Assembly: GCA_963719055.1 (NCBI GenBank)
Contig: CAVRAU010000018.1
Coordinates: 36,444-100,443 of the forward strand
Direction: 5' to 3'
From: CAXMQZ01 sp963719055
GTDB taxonomy: Bacteria > Acidobacteriota > Thermoanaerobaculia > Multivoradales > JAHEKO01
Length of the DNA: 64,000 nt
The notes under the pieces were generated by a model, which did not search any database, was not told where the DNA came from, and worked only from the letters and a program-made list of their open reading frames with translations. Both the position numbers and the translations under genes were made by a program. Shown one piece after another: positions 45,761-55,203 of the stretch (its first letter is position 1; each line of letters begins with the position of its first letter).

Positions 45761-48700
45761 TCACGGAGAGATCCGGGGTAGGGCTCCTGGGGTCGGTGAT
45801 ACGACCCGCGTCAACCAGTTCTGGAGGTAGTCGCGGTGCAGCTCGGAATCGGGGAATTCCTCGTCCGGGCCGTAAGGGTAGGTGGTCATGGCCCGGAACG
45901 GCAGTGGCTCGACTTGCTGGCCCTCGCCGGTGTTGCGATCGGCGTCCTTGTCCCAGCCATGGCTTTCCAGAAACACGGTTCGGTGCCAGCCCGCCGGTGG
46001 ATCAGGCAGGTGACTGGCGTCGAAGAGCAGGCGGATCTCGTCGCCCGGGGCGAGGATGACCGATCTGTCGTCAGCCGTGGCCAAGAGCTCTCGCACATCA
46101 CCAAAGCGTGTGTAGCGGCCTGGGAAAGGCAACCAGGGCGACTGCTCCTGAACGATGGAGTAGTCGAAGTAGTGAGGCCCATTCGGCGCTGGGCGGTACA
46201 TGCGGGAGAACCCACGAAAGCGGAGATCGGCGACCTGGGGCTCCAAGCGTGCCCTTACCTGCGGTTCCTCGTCCGCCGGATCCGCGGACCAGACGATGCG
46301 GTCGAAGGACAGCCACTGGGTGCCGACGATACGAAGTTTGTGGCTACCGGGAGGCAGCTTCGGGGTGTCGAGGACCATGGTCTTGGTTTTGCCGGCGGGG
46401 AATCCCATCGCCGGCATCAGGGCCTGCCAGCCGTTGTCGGTCTCGACCTCGAGGCGCGGTGGCCAGGTCTCGAGCGCGCTCTGTTGCGCCAAGGCCAGAT
46501 TGAGGCTGGCATCGGTGGGAAAGATCCAACCATCCAGATGCAGCCTGATCGGTGTGGCCGGCGCTTCCCCTAGATCCAGGGTCAGACTCCACGGTTCGGC
46601 GGCCACACCCTGGTAGGGGCTCTCCCGCCAGGGGCTGGCGTAGACCTCGTCGCGAGTGGCGATTCTCTCGCTGACATCACCGTGGGAGTCCCAGGCGCCT
46701 ACGGGTCTCAACGTCCGGGTGCCTAGCACTTTCTCCGGCAGGGTCTCGCCCGGTACGATGCGCAAGCTGCTTGCCACCTCGACCTCGGCGGGGTGGTCGA
46801 CAACCCAGAGTCGGACGTAGTCGAAGAACGCGGCCTCCCAGAGCTCCTCCGTAATCCGCAGATCGAATTGGCCGTCCAGGTCTGTGATCCCCGGCAGCTT
46901 CACCAATTCCTGTGGATCGGAGCTGGCCCAGATGCCAGGAGCCACCGGCAGACCCACAGGTGCGCCCCACAGCAGATCGGTGACGAACTCGACACCGTCT
47001 TCTTGTTGGGCGTAGAGAAATGGGCAGCTACCTTTGAGAACCTGCTCTTCGACGATGCGCTGGCTGGTGGCGGTCTGAAATCGATTCTGCGGCACGCCGT
47101 TGGGCCATACCACTCGCAGGAGATCGGCCTTGGCGAGTCGACCGAGCCCCAGATGATAGGCATCGGTAAAGACCTCCCGGAACTGGTAGGCCCGACCCGA
47201 TCGCACCTCCAGGGTGCTGCCGAAGCCGAAGAAGTTGTTCTTGCTGTTGCCTTTGTCCAGGCCGCGTAGTTGCACGGTCAGGCAGTGGTTCTTGTCCCCA
47301 CCCACGTTCTCCAGCTGCCAGAGACCGTCGGCTCCACCGGCGATGAGATCCAGGTCACAGTCCTGATCGAGATCCAACGACCCCAGGGCGTTGATCCTGG
47401 CCGGCGGCTGATCGATCTTGAGAAACTCGAAGTCGAGCCCAGCCTTTTGACCCACCACGGCCAACCCTGAATCGCCACCTACCGCCAGATCGGTACGACC
47501 GTCGTTGTCCGCATCGAAAGCACTCAACGTCGTGAACTTGGCGTTGGTGCGCAACTTGCCGCCGATCTGCCAGGGTGCGAACCGACCTCCTTGATTGTGC
47601 AAGAAACCTATCCCCTGGCCGGCGGTGACCAGATCGGGGAACCCATCGTTGTCCATATCGACACTGACGACGCGATCCACCGAGGTGATCTGGTTCAGCC
47701 CGCCGGCCTCGGTACGGTCGGCAAACTGTCCCTGACGCAGATTGTCGAGCCAGGTGAGACCGTCCTGGTGGGCAAACAGCAGATCCACATCACCATCGCG
47801 GTCGAGATCGCTGGCGATCAGATCGCTGACGTAGCCCATCTTCAGCTCGCCAAACGTCTTGTCGCCGACGGGCTCGAGCGGGCCTCTGAGCGAGTTGAGG
47901 AACAGCTGTGCCGAGCCGCTGGTGCCGGCGGCGGTGACCAGGTCCAGGTCACCCTCGATGTCGAAGTCCAGAATCGCCGCGGCTGTGGCGTCAGCGTCCG
48001 CCAGACCGAAGCTCTCGGTCGCTTCTTCGAAGGAGCCTTCTCCCAAGCCACGAAAGACGCGCATGGTCTCACCGGCATAGCCGATCAGATCCAGCTGACC
48101 ATCGTTGTCGAGGTCTGCGGCCAGCAGGCGCTGCAGACCCGGTGCTGGCATCGATTCCTTGGGCTGCGAGCGATCGGCGCTGAGCCAGATCTCGAGAGTC
48201 ACGGGATCGGTGCTCGCCAAGCGGGCCCAGTCGGTCTGCTGGTCGCCGTCGAAGTCACCGAGAGCCAGGCCACCTGGAGTGGTGCCGGTCTCGGAGATCG
48301 CAGTGGTCGAGAAGCGCACGGCAATGGGTTCACCAAAGGCGTCGGTGGCTGGCTCGTCGCGAAAGTGCGTCAGGGGCACACCCTGGATTCCGGGGGACAG
48401 CTCACGCAGGCCTTCCTTGAACATGGGGGTGATCTTGACCACGTTCTCCAGTCTCAGGGAGGGCACCCGGGCGGCTTCAAAGTCACCGGTTTCGAGAGCC
48501 GCGAAGATCTGCTCGAGGAGGGTAGAGGCGGCTGGGGGAGCCTGCCAGATGACTTCTTTGACGCGCAGGAAGACACCTGTGGCACCGCCGCGGTCACCAG
48601 CGGCCAGCAGCTGCTGACCCGACTGCATCAGCACCACCAGATTCTCTGGCCGCAGAGCTCGCAGGCGTTCCAGGGCGTCGCGCCTCGCGCTTTCCGCCTC

Positions 48701-49132
48701 GGTGCCGGGTAGCGTCGAGGCCTGGCGCGCCAGGGCATATTGGATCTCCACATTGTCGGGAGCGCGGTTCGCGGCTTCCTGGAAAATGGGCAGCGCCTCT
48801 TCGGGCCGACCGCTCCACTGCAGAATCTCCGCTTTGATGGTCAGCAACTCGGGTTGCCCAGGGGACTTTTCCAAGGCCTTTTCGATCCACTCGAAACCTT
48901 CGTCGAATCGCTGCTGACGCAGGGATGCGATCGCCAGATTGGCCAGCGGCAGTGGATCGTCCGGAGTCTGATCGACCAGTTGACGAAAGAGCTCCTCGGC
49001 TTTGGCGGGCTGCTCGTTCTCCAGCTCGGCCAAACCCAGGTTGCGCAAGCGCAAGGCATCCTCGCTGACAGAAGCCCACAGCGAAGGGATTCCGACCAGA
49101 AAGAGTGACACGGTGAACCCTAGATATCTCAC
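45761..49132 (-). CDS. Large secreted TPR plus FG-GAP/VCBS-repeat protein
   Basis: 1,123 residues, unbroken. A signal peptide (MRYLGFTVSLFLVGIPSLWA) is followed by TPR repeats to about residue 200 (GLAELENEQPAKAEELFRQL, ALEKSPGQPELLTIKAEIL). A seven-blade-like FG-GAP region (about 270-640) has calcium-type loops such as DFDGDQQTD, DLDNDGQLD, DLDRDGDVD, DMDNDGFPD, DADNDGRTD and DLDQDCDLD. An ASPIC/UnbV-like strand (HLGLGRLAKADLLRVVWPNG) follows, then about 400 residues of beta-rich domain. Related TPR/FG-GAP/ASPIC proteins are common in Acidobacteriota and Planctomycetes, but their role is unknown; extracellular binding is inferred. Confidence 0.85.
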   Translation of the reverse strand: MRYLGFTVSLFLVGIPSLWASVSEDALRLRNLGLAELENEQPAKAEELFRQLVDQTPDDPLPLANLAIASLRQQRFDEGFEWIEKALEKSPGQPELLTIKAEILQWSGRPEEALPIFQEAANRAPDNVEIQYALARQASTLPGTEAESARRDALERLRALRPENLVVLMQSGQQLLAAGDRGGATGVFLRVKEVIWQAPPAASTLLEQIFAALETGDFEAARVPSLRLENVVKITPMFKEGLRELSPGIQGVPLTHFRDEPATDAFGEPIAVRFSTTAISETGTTPGGLALGDFDGDQQTDWARLASTDPVTLEIWLSADRSQPKESMPAPGLQRLLAADLDNDGQLDLIGYAGETMRVFRGLGEGSFEEATESFGLADADATAAAILDFDIEGDLDLVTAAGTSGSAQLFLNSLRGPLEPVGDKTFGELKMGYVSDLIASDLDRDGDVDLLFAHQDGLTWLDNLRQGQFADRTEAGGLNQITSVDRVVSVDMDNDGFPDLVTAGQGIGFLHNQGGRFAPWQIGGKLRTNAKFTTLSAFDADNDGRTDLAVGGDSGLAVVGQKAGLDFEFLKIDQPPARINALGSLDLDQDCDLDLIAGGADGLWQLENVGGDKNHCLTVQLRGLDKGNSKNNFFGFGSTLEVRSGRAYQFREVFTDAYHLGLGRLAKADLLRVVWPNGVPQNRFQTATSQRIVEEQVLKGSCPFLYAQQEDGVEFVTDLLWGAPVGLPVAPGIWASSDPQELVKLPGITDLDGQFDLRITEELWEAAFFDYVRLWVVDHPAEVEVASSLRIVPGETLPEKVLGTRTLRPVGAWDSHGDVSERIATRDEVYASPWRESPYQGVAAEPWSLTLDLGEAPATPIRLHLDGWIFPTDASLNLALAQQSALETWPPRLEVETDNGWQALMPAMGFPAGKTKTMVLDTPKLPPGSHKLRIVGTQWLSFDRIVWSADPADEEPQVRARLEPQVADLRFRGFSRMYRPAPNGPHYFDYSIVQEQSPWLPFPGRYTRFGDVRELLATADDRSVILAPGDEIRLLFDASHLPDPPAGWHRTVFLESHGWDKDADRNTGEGQQVEPLPFRAMTTYPYGPDEEFPDSELHRDYLQNWLTRVVSPTPGALPRISP

Positions 49133-49188
49133 GGCCGCGTATTTTAGCTCGGATTGACGGTGGAGCGGGTGTTAGTCTGGTCTCGAGA

Positions 49189-49692
49189 ATGAGCAGCGTC
49201 GAGGAACACCACGCCTACGCACCGGGCCGACTTGCCATCGCGGTTCTGACCGCCAGTGATAGTCGTCGGGAGCAAGAAGACGAAAGTGGCAGGAAAATCG
49301 CACAGATGGCGATCGAGGCAGGTCATCAAGTGGTCGGGTCGCGGGTTGTCGTCGACGAAGTAGCCGCTATCCGCTCGGCGGTTGAAGCGGCGCTGGAGGC
49401 AGGCGCCGATGCCGTGATCCTCAACGGTGGCACCGGCTTCGCCAGTCGTGATGTGAGCGTGGAGGCGGTCGAGCCGCTACTGGATCGCGTGATCGAGGGT
49501 TTTGGCGAGCTTTTCAGGGCGCTGTCGTTCGAGCAGGTAGGCGCCGCCGCCATGTTGAGTCGAGCCATCGCCGGGGTCGTGGGCAGGAGCGTGGTCTTCG
49601 TGCTGCCCGGATCTCCCAAAGCTGTGGAGCTGGCCATGGCGGAGCTGATTCTCCCCGAGACCGGGCATCTTCTGGGACAGGTCCGCCGTTAG
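49189..49692 (+). CDS. moaB: MoaB-type molybdenum cofactor biosynthesis protein
   Basis: 167 residues. The MoCF-binding fold shows AIAVLTASDSRREQEDESGR at the start, the pterin-binding ILNGGTGFASRDVSVEAVEPL, and FVLPGSPKAVELAMAELILPE at the end. MoaB/MogA proteins adenylylate molybdopterin before metal insertion. The usual GGTGxxxRD(x)T motif has Ser for Thr here. It ends 12 nt before polA and is probably co-transcribed with it. No other moa or moe genes are in the window. Confidence 0.88.
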   Translation: MSSVEEHHAYAPGRLAIAVLTASDSRREQEDESGRKIAQMAIEAGHQVVGSRVVVDEVAAIRSAVEAALEAGADAVILNGGTGFASRDVSVEAVEPLLDRVIEGFGELFRALSFEQVGAAAMLSRAIAGVVGRSVVFVLPGSPKAVELAMAELILPETGHLLGQVRR

Positions 49693-49704
49693 AATGGCCC
49701 TACC

Positions 49705-52332
49705 GTGAAGAATCGCCAACGACTCGTCCTGATCGACGGTTACTCGAACATCTTTCGGGCGTTCTACGCCATCCGCAATCTCTCCAACGCCAGGGGTGAG
49801 CCCACCAACGCCGTCTACGGTTTCGTCCAGATGCTCCGCAAGCTGTTGCGGGATGAAGACCCGGATCTCGTCGGGGTCGCTCTGGATGTGAGTGGTCCGA
49901 CGGTACGCGACGAGAAGTATGAGGAATACAAGGCCAATCGGGCCCCCATGCCGGAGGATCTGCGTCCGCAGATTCCGTGGATACGACAGGCCATCGAGGC
50001 CCACAACATCCCGATTCTCGAGATGGAGCGCTACGAGGCCGACGATGTCCTGGGCACCCTGGCGAAGAAGGCCGCAGCGGCGGGCTTCGAGGTGATGCTG
50101 GTGAGCTCCGACAAGGACCTCATGCAGCTGGTGGACGAGAAGATCTCGCTTTTCCACACCGGTCGCGACAAGGTATACGACCCGGCGGGTGTCGAGGAGG
50201 ACTTCGGAGTCGCCCCCCACCTGGTCACGGAGGTCCTGGCCTTGAAGGGCGACGCCGTGGACAACGTCCCGGGAGTCCCCGGTATCGGCGAGAAGGGGGC
50301 GGTGCAGCTGGTTCGAGAGTTCGGCTCGGTAGAGGAGCTTCTGGGACGGGCCTCGGAGGTGTCCCGCAAGAGCTATCGGGAAGGTCTCGAGCGCCACCGC
50401 GATCTGGCCTTGCTTTCCAAGGAACTGGTGACGATTCATACGGATCTGCCCATCGAGTTCGAGCCCGACAAGCTGCGGCACGAGGAGGCCGATCTGGAAG
50501 GCCTGCGGGAGCTGTATCGCGAAATGGGGTTCCGTCGTCTGCTGGAGGAGGTCGAGCAATCGATGCCCGCCGAGGAGCTCCGACCGGCCCGGGAAATCGA
50601 CTCGGTGGAGCAGTGGCAAGAAGAGACGGCTGGATTGGCGGATCCAGTCACAGTGGCTTTGATCGGTAGCGGGGAACCTCTGGGAGTGGCGGTAGCGGGC
50701 GACGAGGATTCACCGTGGTACGCGGATTTTCGGCGTCAGGATCTTCGGCGTGCGGTGGTGTCGACGCTGGGCGAATGGTTGCAGGACTCGAGTCGGACTC
50801 TCGAAGGTCACGACTTGAAGGAGGTCCTGCGCCTGGCGCTTCCCGGAGAGGAACCGCGGGCCCGGCTGCTGGACGTCATGCTGCTCTCCTACGTCTTGCG
50901 GCCCTCGGCTCGTGGGCATGGACTGGAGGAGCAGGCGCTCGAGCGACTCGGGCTCAAGGCGATGAACGTCCAGGACCTGGGGTGGGCAAAGGACCAGGTG
51001 CCCCTGCCGGGAGACGAGAGTCTGCTCGCTTGGGCTGGAGAAAGAGTGGAGCTGACCGGCCGTCTCGCATCAGAGATGCTGGCGGAGCTCGGCGAGGGAG
51101 CGCTGGCGGACGTCTACTTCGAGATCGAGGCCCCGCTGATACCGGTCCTCGTGCAAATGGAAGAGGCCGGTGTGCGGCTCGATCGGCAGTTCTTGGCGGG
51201 CATGTCGGCGGAGCTCGAGGCCGATCTCGAGACCTTGCAGGCGGAGATCTACGAACTGGCGGGCGAGGAGTTCAACATCAACTCGCCGCAGCAGCTGGGG
51301 GTGATCCTTTTCGAGAAGCTCGGGTTGCCGGTCTTGAAGAAGACTCGCAAGACGAAGAGCTACTCCACCAGCGCCGAGATTCTCCAGCAGCTGACCGATC
51401 AGGGATACCCGCTACCCGGGTTGCTCTTGAGATTCCGCGAGCTGACCAAGCTCAAGTCCACTTATGTCGATGCTCTGCCGATGATGGTGGGTGACGACGG
51501 TCGGATCCACACCCGATTCCATCAGGCGGTGGCCGCCACGGGCCGGCTCTCGTCGGCCAATCCGAATCTACAGAACATCCCGGTGCGGACCGAGCTCGGG
51601 CAGAGAATCCGGCGTGCCTTCGTCGCCCCGCGTGGGTCCACTCTGTTGGTGGCTGACTACAATCAAATCGAGCTTCGTGTACTGGCCCACATCTCCCGGG
51701 ACGAGGTTCTGACCGAGGCGTTTCAGTCCGGAGAAGACATCCATCGCACGACCGCGGCCGCGGTGTTCGGTGTGGCGGCCGAGTTGGTCACCGTCGATCA
51801 AAGGCGAGCCGCCAAAACCATCAACTTCGGCATCGTCTATGGCATCAGTGCCTTCGGTCTCGGGAAGAATCTGGGGATCCGCCCAGCCGAGGCCGAGATC
51901 TTCATCCGCGCGTATCTGCAGCGCTATGCCGGCGTGCAGAGGTACATCGACGAGACCTTGGCCGCAGTGCAGGAGGATGGCCGAGTCGAAACACTCTATG
52001 GTCGGGTTCGCTGGCTGCCGGAGATTCGCAGCTCCAACCACAACCTGCGCGAGAATGCCCGGCGCATGGCGATCAATGCCCGCATCCAGGGCACGGCTGC
52101 AGATCTGATGAAGAAGGCCATGATCGCGGTTCATCAGACTCTCCGAAAGCAGGCCTTGAGCTCCAGACTCCTGCTGACGGTCCATGATGAATTGGTTCTG
52201 GAGGTGCCCGAGGGAGAGGTGGATTCGGTCTCCGAGATCGTCCGGAGGGAGATGGAGGGAGTGGCCAGTCTGGCCGTGCCGCTGGCGGTGGATCTGGGTG
52301 TTGGCGAGTCCTGGTACGAGGCCAAGAGCTAG
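49705..52332 (+). CDS. polA: DNA polymerase I, apparently without active proofreading domain
   Basis: 875 residues, unbroken, GTG start. Domains: 5' nuclease (1-290: LVLIDGYSNIFRAFYAIRNL, YEADDVLGTLA, SSDKDLMQLVDEKISLF, DNVPGVPGIGEKGAVQLV), a shortened 3'-5' exonuclease-like region (300-470) and the polymerase (500-875). Polymerase motif A is DYNQIELRVLAHISRDE, motif B RRAAKTINFGIVYGISAFGL, motif C LLTVHDELVLEV. In the exonuclease region I find none of the DxE, NxxxD or YxxxD metal motifs (it starts VTVALIGSGEP), so proofreading is probably lost, as in Taq polymerase. Functions in Okazaki processing and excision repair. Confidence 0.95.
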   Translation: MKNRQRLVLIDGYSNIFRAFYAIRNLSNARGEPTNAVYGFVQMLRKLLRDEDPDLVGVALDVSGPTVRDEKYEEYKANRAPMPEDLRPQIPWIRQAIEAHNIPILEMERYEADDVLGTLAKKAAAAGFEVMLVSSDKDLMQLVDEKISLFHTGRDKVYDPAGVEEDFGVAPHLVTEVLALKGDAVDNVPGVPGIGEKGAVQLVREFGSVEELLGRASEVSRKSYREGLERHRDLALLSKELVTIHTDLPIEFEPDKLRHEEADLEGLRELYREMGFRRLLEEVEQSMPAEELRPAREIDSVEQWQEETAGLADPVTVALIGSGEPLGVAVAGDEDSPWYADFRRQDLRRAVVSTLGEWLQDSSRTLEGHDLKEVLRLALPGEEPRARLLDVMLLSYVLRPSARGHGLEEQALERLGLKAMNVQDLGWAKDQVPLPGDESLLAWAGERVELTGRLASEMLAELGEGALADVYFEIEAPLIPVLVQMEEAGVRLDRQFLAGMSAELEADLETLQAEIYELAGEEFNINSPQQLGVILFEKLGLPVLKKTRKTKSYSTSAEILQQLTDQGYPLPGLLLRFRELTKLKSTYVDALPMMVGDDGRIHTRFHQAVAATGRLSSANPNLQNIPVRTELGQRIRRAFVAPRGSTLLVADYNQIELRVLAHISRDEVLTEAFQSGEDIHRTTAAAVFGVAAELVTVDQRRAAKTINFGIVYGISAFGLGKNLGIRPAEAEIFIRAYLQRYAGVQRYIDETLAAVQEDGRVETLYGRVRWLPEIRSSNHNLRENARRMAINARIQGTAADLMKKAMIAVHQTLRKQALSSRLLLTVHDELVLEVPEGEVDSVSEIVRREMEGVASLAVPLAVDLGVGESWYEAKS

Positions 52333-52342
52333 AACGTCCACC

Positions 52343-52903
52343 CTAGAGCCGGCAGCGCATGATCGGTCGGGTGGGTGACCGCCGGGCGCATTCCTCGAAC
52401 CCTTGGCGCGCGAACGCCGCCGCCAGTCCGTGGTAGACGAACAGGGGAGGTACCCGATCCTTGGTGGGCTCGACTGGGTATCCCTCCAGCACCTGCCCCC
52501 CTTGATCCCGTGCCCAGCGTTTGGCGGCACCGAGGAGCTGTCGGCTGACACCCCGGTCGCGATACTCCTTGTCGACGAAGAAGCAGACCACCGACCAAAC
52601 CGGCGTCTCGTCGATTGGCTTGAGAATGCGAGAGCGCTCGAGACGTGGGAACTCCTCTCGCGGGGCCACGGAGCACCAGGCTACCGGTCGAGACTTGTCA
52701 TACGCGAGCAGCCCGGGCACGACTCCAGCGTCGACCAAGTCGTGGACCGCTTGTCGATTGCCGGCGCCTTTCTGACGTTCGAACTGCGCCTTGGTCAGCC
52801 GAAACCACATGCACCAGCAGCCCCCACACGCGCCGTGCTCGCCAAAAAGCCGGAGGAAGTCCGGCCAAGTGTCGAGTGTCAGCGGTTTGACGACCAGATT
52901 CAT
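52343..52903 (-). CDS. GNAT-family N-acetyltransferase
   Basis: 186 residues. The acetyl-CoA-binding segment is VCFFVDKEYRDRGVSRQLLG, with the Q/RxxGxG/A pattern reading RDRGVS, followed by AAKRWARDQGGQVLEGYPVE. An unusual N-terminal Cys/Trp cluster, GACGGCWCMWFRLTKAQF, occurs in a GNAT subgroup related to YafP-like or DUF4865-type proteins; I could not name it further. ATG 52903 lies 4 nt after the CoA-binding gene stop. It is the last gene of the six-gene unit that starts at 58449. The substrate is unknown. Confidence 0.82.
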   Translation of the reverse strand: MNLVVKPLTLDTWPDFLRLFGEHGACGGCWCMWFRLTKAQFERQKGAGNRQAVHDLVDAGVVPGLLAYDKSRPVAWCSVAPREEFPRLERSRILKPIDETPVWSVVCFFVDKEYRDRGVSRQLLGAAKRWARDQGGQVLEGYPVEPTKDRVPPLFVYHGLAAAFARQGFEECARRSPTRPIMRCRL

Positions 52904-52907
52904 GAGT

Positions 52908-53285
52908 TCAAGGGAACTGACTGGGAGACAGTCCGATATCCACGATGCTACACCCGTCCCGCACGTCGATTCCGGCCGCTCGAGCCTCCTCCAGGATGGC
53001 CGGATTCGCCGATCCCGGATTGAACCAGATCTGGGCCTCCGGGTAGCGCGCGAGGTCAGGCAAGAGGGCTCGGGTCTTGTGGGGCGGCAGGTAGATACTG
53101 ATTCGATCGGGTGCAATGGGCAAATCAGCGAGGGTCGTCGAGGCGGGCAGACCCTCGATCTCACCGCCGTGCGGATTGATGGGGTAGACGCGATATCCCC
53201 GGTGCAGAAACGCCCGAACGCACTTGTTGCCGAATTTGGCGCGATTTTGCGAGGCGCCGATCACGGCGATACTGGGCCCGTTCAC
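52908..53285 (-). CDS. CoA-binding (YccU-like) protein
   Basis: 125 residues of the small Rossmann CoA-binding family. IAVIGASQNRAKFGNKCVRA is the nucleotide-binding start, followed by GYRVYPINPHGGEIEG, SIYLPPHKTRALLPDL and IWFNPGSANPAILEEARAAG, ending in a DGCSIVDIG block. The family binds CoA, with no settled biological role. GTG 53285 overlaps the selB stop (GTGA) and has a GGGGAGG ribosome site just upstream, which fixes the start. Confidence 0.9.
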   Translation of the reverse strand: MNGPSIAVIGASQNRAKFGNKCVRAFLHRGYRVYPINPHGGEIEGLPASTTLADLPIAPDRISIYLPPHKTRALLPDLARYPEAQIWFNPGSANPAILEEARAAGIDVRDGCSIVDIGLSPSQFP

Positions 53286-55189
53286 GAGGGCCTCCCCATG
53301 ATGAGTCGCTGGTCGCCAATCCGTTTGGTGACGCCGGCCGAATCGAGATACTCGAGAATGGGGATGGCCCACTTTCGCGTCAGACCGAAACGGCTCTTGA
53401 AGTCCCCGACAGAGATCTTCTCTTGGTCCCCCTGCCGCAGATCGTCGACAACTCCGCCCACGGTCTTGGCGGAGATCAAGAGACCTCCGGGGAGTCGCAG
53501 AAGGTCGCCCTTCTTGAGCAGGTACTGAACGACGCCATCGAAGATCTGGGGCTTGGCCGCCAGCAACTCACACACCTCACCGGGTGCCGGCGGCTGCAGG
53601 CCACCACTGTCGAATTTCTGCACGATCTGCTGTGCCAGGCTCGATTCCTCGCCGGTCAGCTCTGCCGAGCGTCCGGGTAGTCTGACTTGGCCGCCGCTGA
53701 CGACCAGGACCTTCTCGGCCTGGAGCCACTCCAGGTAGACGGGTGCCATGTCGGCGGCTCGTTTCGGGAGGAAGCGCTCGATGGCCTCGGCCTTGGGCAT
53801 GCCTTCGGCCAGGCGCTGCCGTTTGAAGTAGGACCGGAGAACGGCTTGTGCACGGTCTTTCACCCGACGCACGACATCGGGTGTCAACCAGCGGGTCTCC
53901 TGCCCGGCTGCCGGAACAGCGCCCAGAACCTCCTGTTCACTTTCCAGTTTTGCGAGGGCTTCCTCGATGACGGATCGCCTCTCCCCGGTACGCTGCGTCA
54001 AGGTGGCAGTATCGATGCCGGCCTCCTGGGCCTCGCGGATCCACTGGGTCAAGGCCTCCGGCAAGCCAGCCGAGAAGGCCTCCAGGCTCTGGGCCAGTTC
54101 GCTGGCGCGATGTCGGTGCCACTGCGGATCGAGGATCTCACCGCCTCCGAGGGTGGTAGGCGGCGAGGGGCGTCGGAGGATGAATCGGTCGCCTCGAACG
54201 GCCACCACCGGTTGCGAGAGGCGAATCTCGACCTCCCCGGAGCTGCCTGGCAGCAGCGGGCCCTGCAGCGGGCGCACCCGGCCCAGCATCTCGCTGGAGT
54301 AGAGATGGAAGCGCACCATGGTGGAGCCCCGCAGGGGTTTCGGGGCCCCTTCCAGAAGAGTCAGACGACCGATCAGACGATGGGTGGACTGGAACTGGCC
54401 CGCTGAGACCAACTGCAGCCCACGGCGAACCTCTTCCAGGGTCACACCGGACAACTGCAAGGCGGTGCGCTCGCCGGCCTCGGCTTCTTGACGTTGGGTG
54501 CCGTGGACCTGGACGCTGCGAATTCTCGCTTTCTTCTCTCCAGGGAGAAGATGAAGGGTATCTCCCGGGTGTACCTGTCCGGAGACGAGAGTGCCGGTGA
54601 CGACGACACCGAGACCCTTGAGATGGAAAGCCCGGTCAATGGGGATCCGCACTGGCAGCTGCGGATCGCTGGGGGTCTCGTGCTGGCGGGCGAGGTCGAA
54701 GAGCTCGCGGCGTAGAGTCTCGACGCCACTCCCCGTTTTGCTCGACACCGCGAGAATTCTGGAGTTGGCGAAGGCGGTGGTGGCGAGAAGCTCCTCGACC
54801 TCCATTCGGGCCAGTTCCACGACATCTTCGTCCACCATGTCGGTCTTGGTGAGGGCTACCAGGCAGCTGGGAATCTCCAACAGTCGACAGATGTCCAGAT
54901 GCTCTCGGGTCTGGGGCTTGATGCCTTCGTCAGCCGCTACCACCAGCAGCACGAGCCGAATCCCTCCCAGGCCGGCCAACGCGTTGTGGACGAATCGCTC
55001 GTGCCCGGGAACATCGATGAAGCCGATCTGGAAATCGTCTTCCCTGAGAAAGGCGAATCCCAGATCGATGGTGATGCCTCGTTGCTTCTCCTCGATCCAC
55101 CGGTCGCAGTCGATGCCCGTGAGGGCTTCGACCAGCTTGGTCTTACCATGATCGATATGGCCGGCTGTGCCGACGATGACGCGGCGCAA
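53282..55189 (-). CDS. selB: Selenocysteine-specific translation elongation factor SelB
   Basis: 635 residues. GTPase motifs: GTAGHIDHGKTKL (G1), RGITIDLGFA (G2), DVPGHERFV (G3), TKTD (G4). EF-Tu-like beta domains are followed by four winged helices that bind the SECIS hairpin (for example AIERFLPKRAADMAPVYLEW). The Asp in GFAFL and the insertion-poor GTPase fit SelB rather than EF-Tu or IF2. It implies that the organism inserts selenocysteine; selA, selC and selD are not in the window. The start is TTG 55189 with GAGGAG 10 nt upstream. Neighbours are YqeY and the CoA-binding gene, in one operon. Confidence 0.94.
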   Translation of the reverse strand: MRRVIVGTAGHIDHGKTKLVEALTGIDCDRWIEEKQRGITIDLGFAFLREDDFQIGFIDVPGHERFVHNALAGLGGIRLVLLVVAADEGIKPQTREHLDICRLLEIPSCLVALTKTDMVDEDVVELARMEVEELLATTAFANSRILAVSSKTGSGVETLRRELFDLARQHETPSDPQLPVRIPIDRAFHLKGLGVVVTGTLVSGQVHPGDTLHLLPGEKKARIRSVQVHGTQRQEAEAGERTALQLSGVTLEEVRRGLQLVSAGQFQSTHRLIGRLTLLEGAPKPLRGSTMVRFHLYSSEMLGRVRPLQGPLLPGSSGEVEIRLSQPVVAVRGDRFILRRPSPPTTLGGGEILDPQWHRHRASELAQSLEAFSAGLPEALTQWIREAQEAGIDTATLTQRTGERRSVIEEALAKLESEQEVLGAVPAAGQETRWLTPDVVRRVKDRAQAVLRSYFKRQRLAEGMPKAEAIERFLPKRAADMAPVYLEWLQAEKVLVVSGGQVRLPGRSAELTGEESSLAQQIVQKFDSGGLQPPAPGEVCELLAAKPQIFDGVVQYLLKKGDLLRLPGGLLISAKTVGGVVDDLRQGDQEKISVGDFKSRFGLTRKWAIPILEYLDSAGVTKRIGDQRLIMGRPS

Positions 55190-55203
55190 TTGGGGTTGGC
55201 TCC

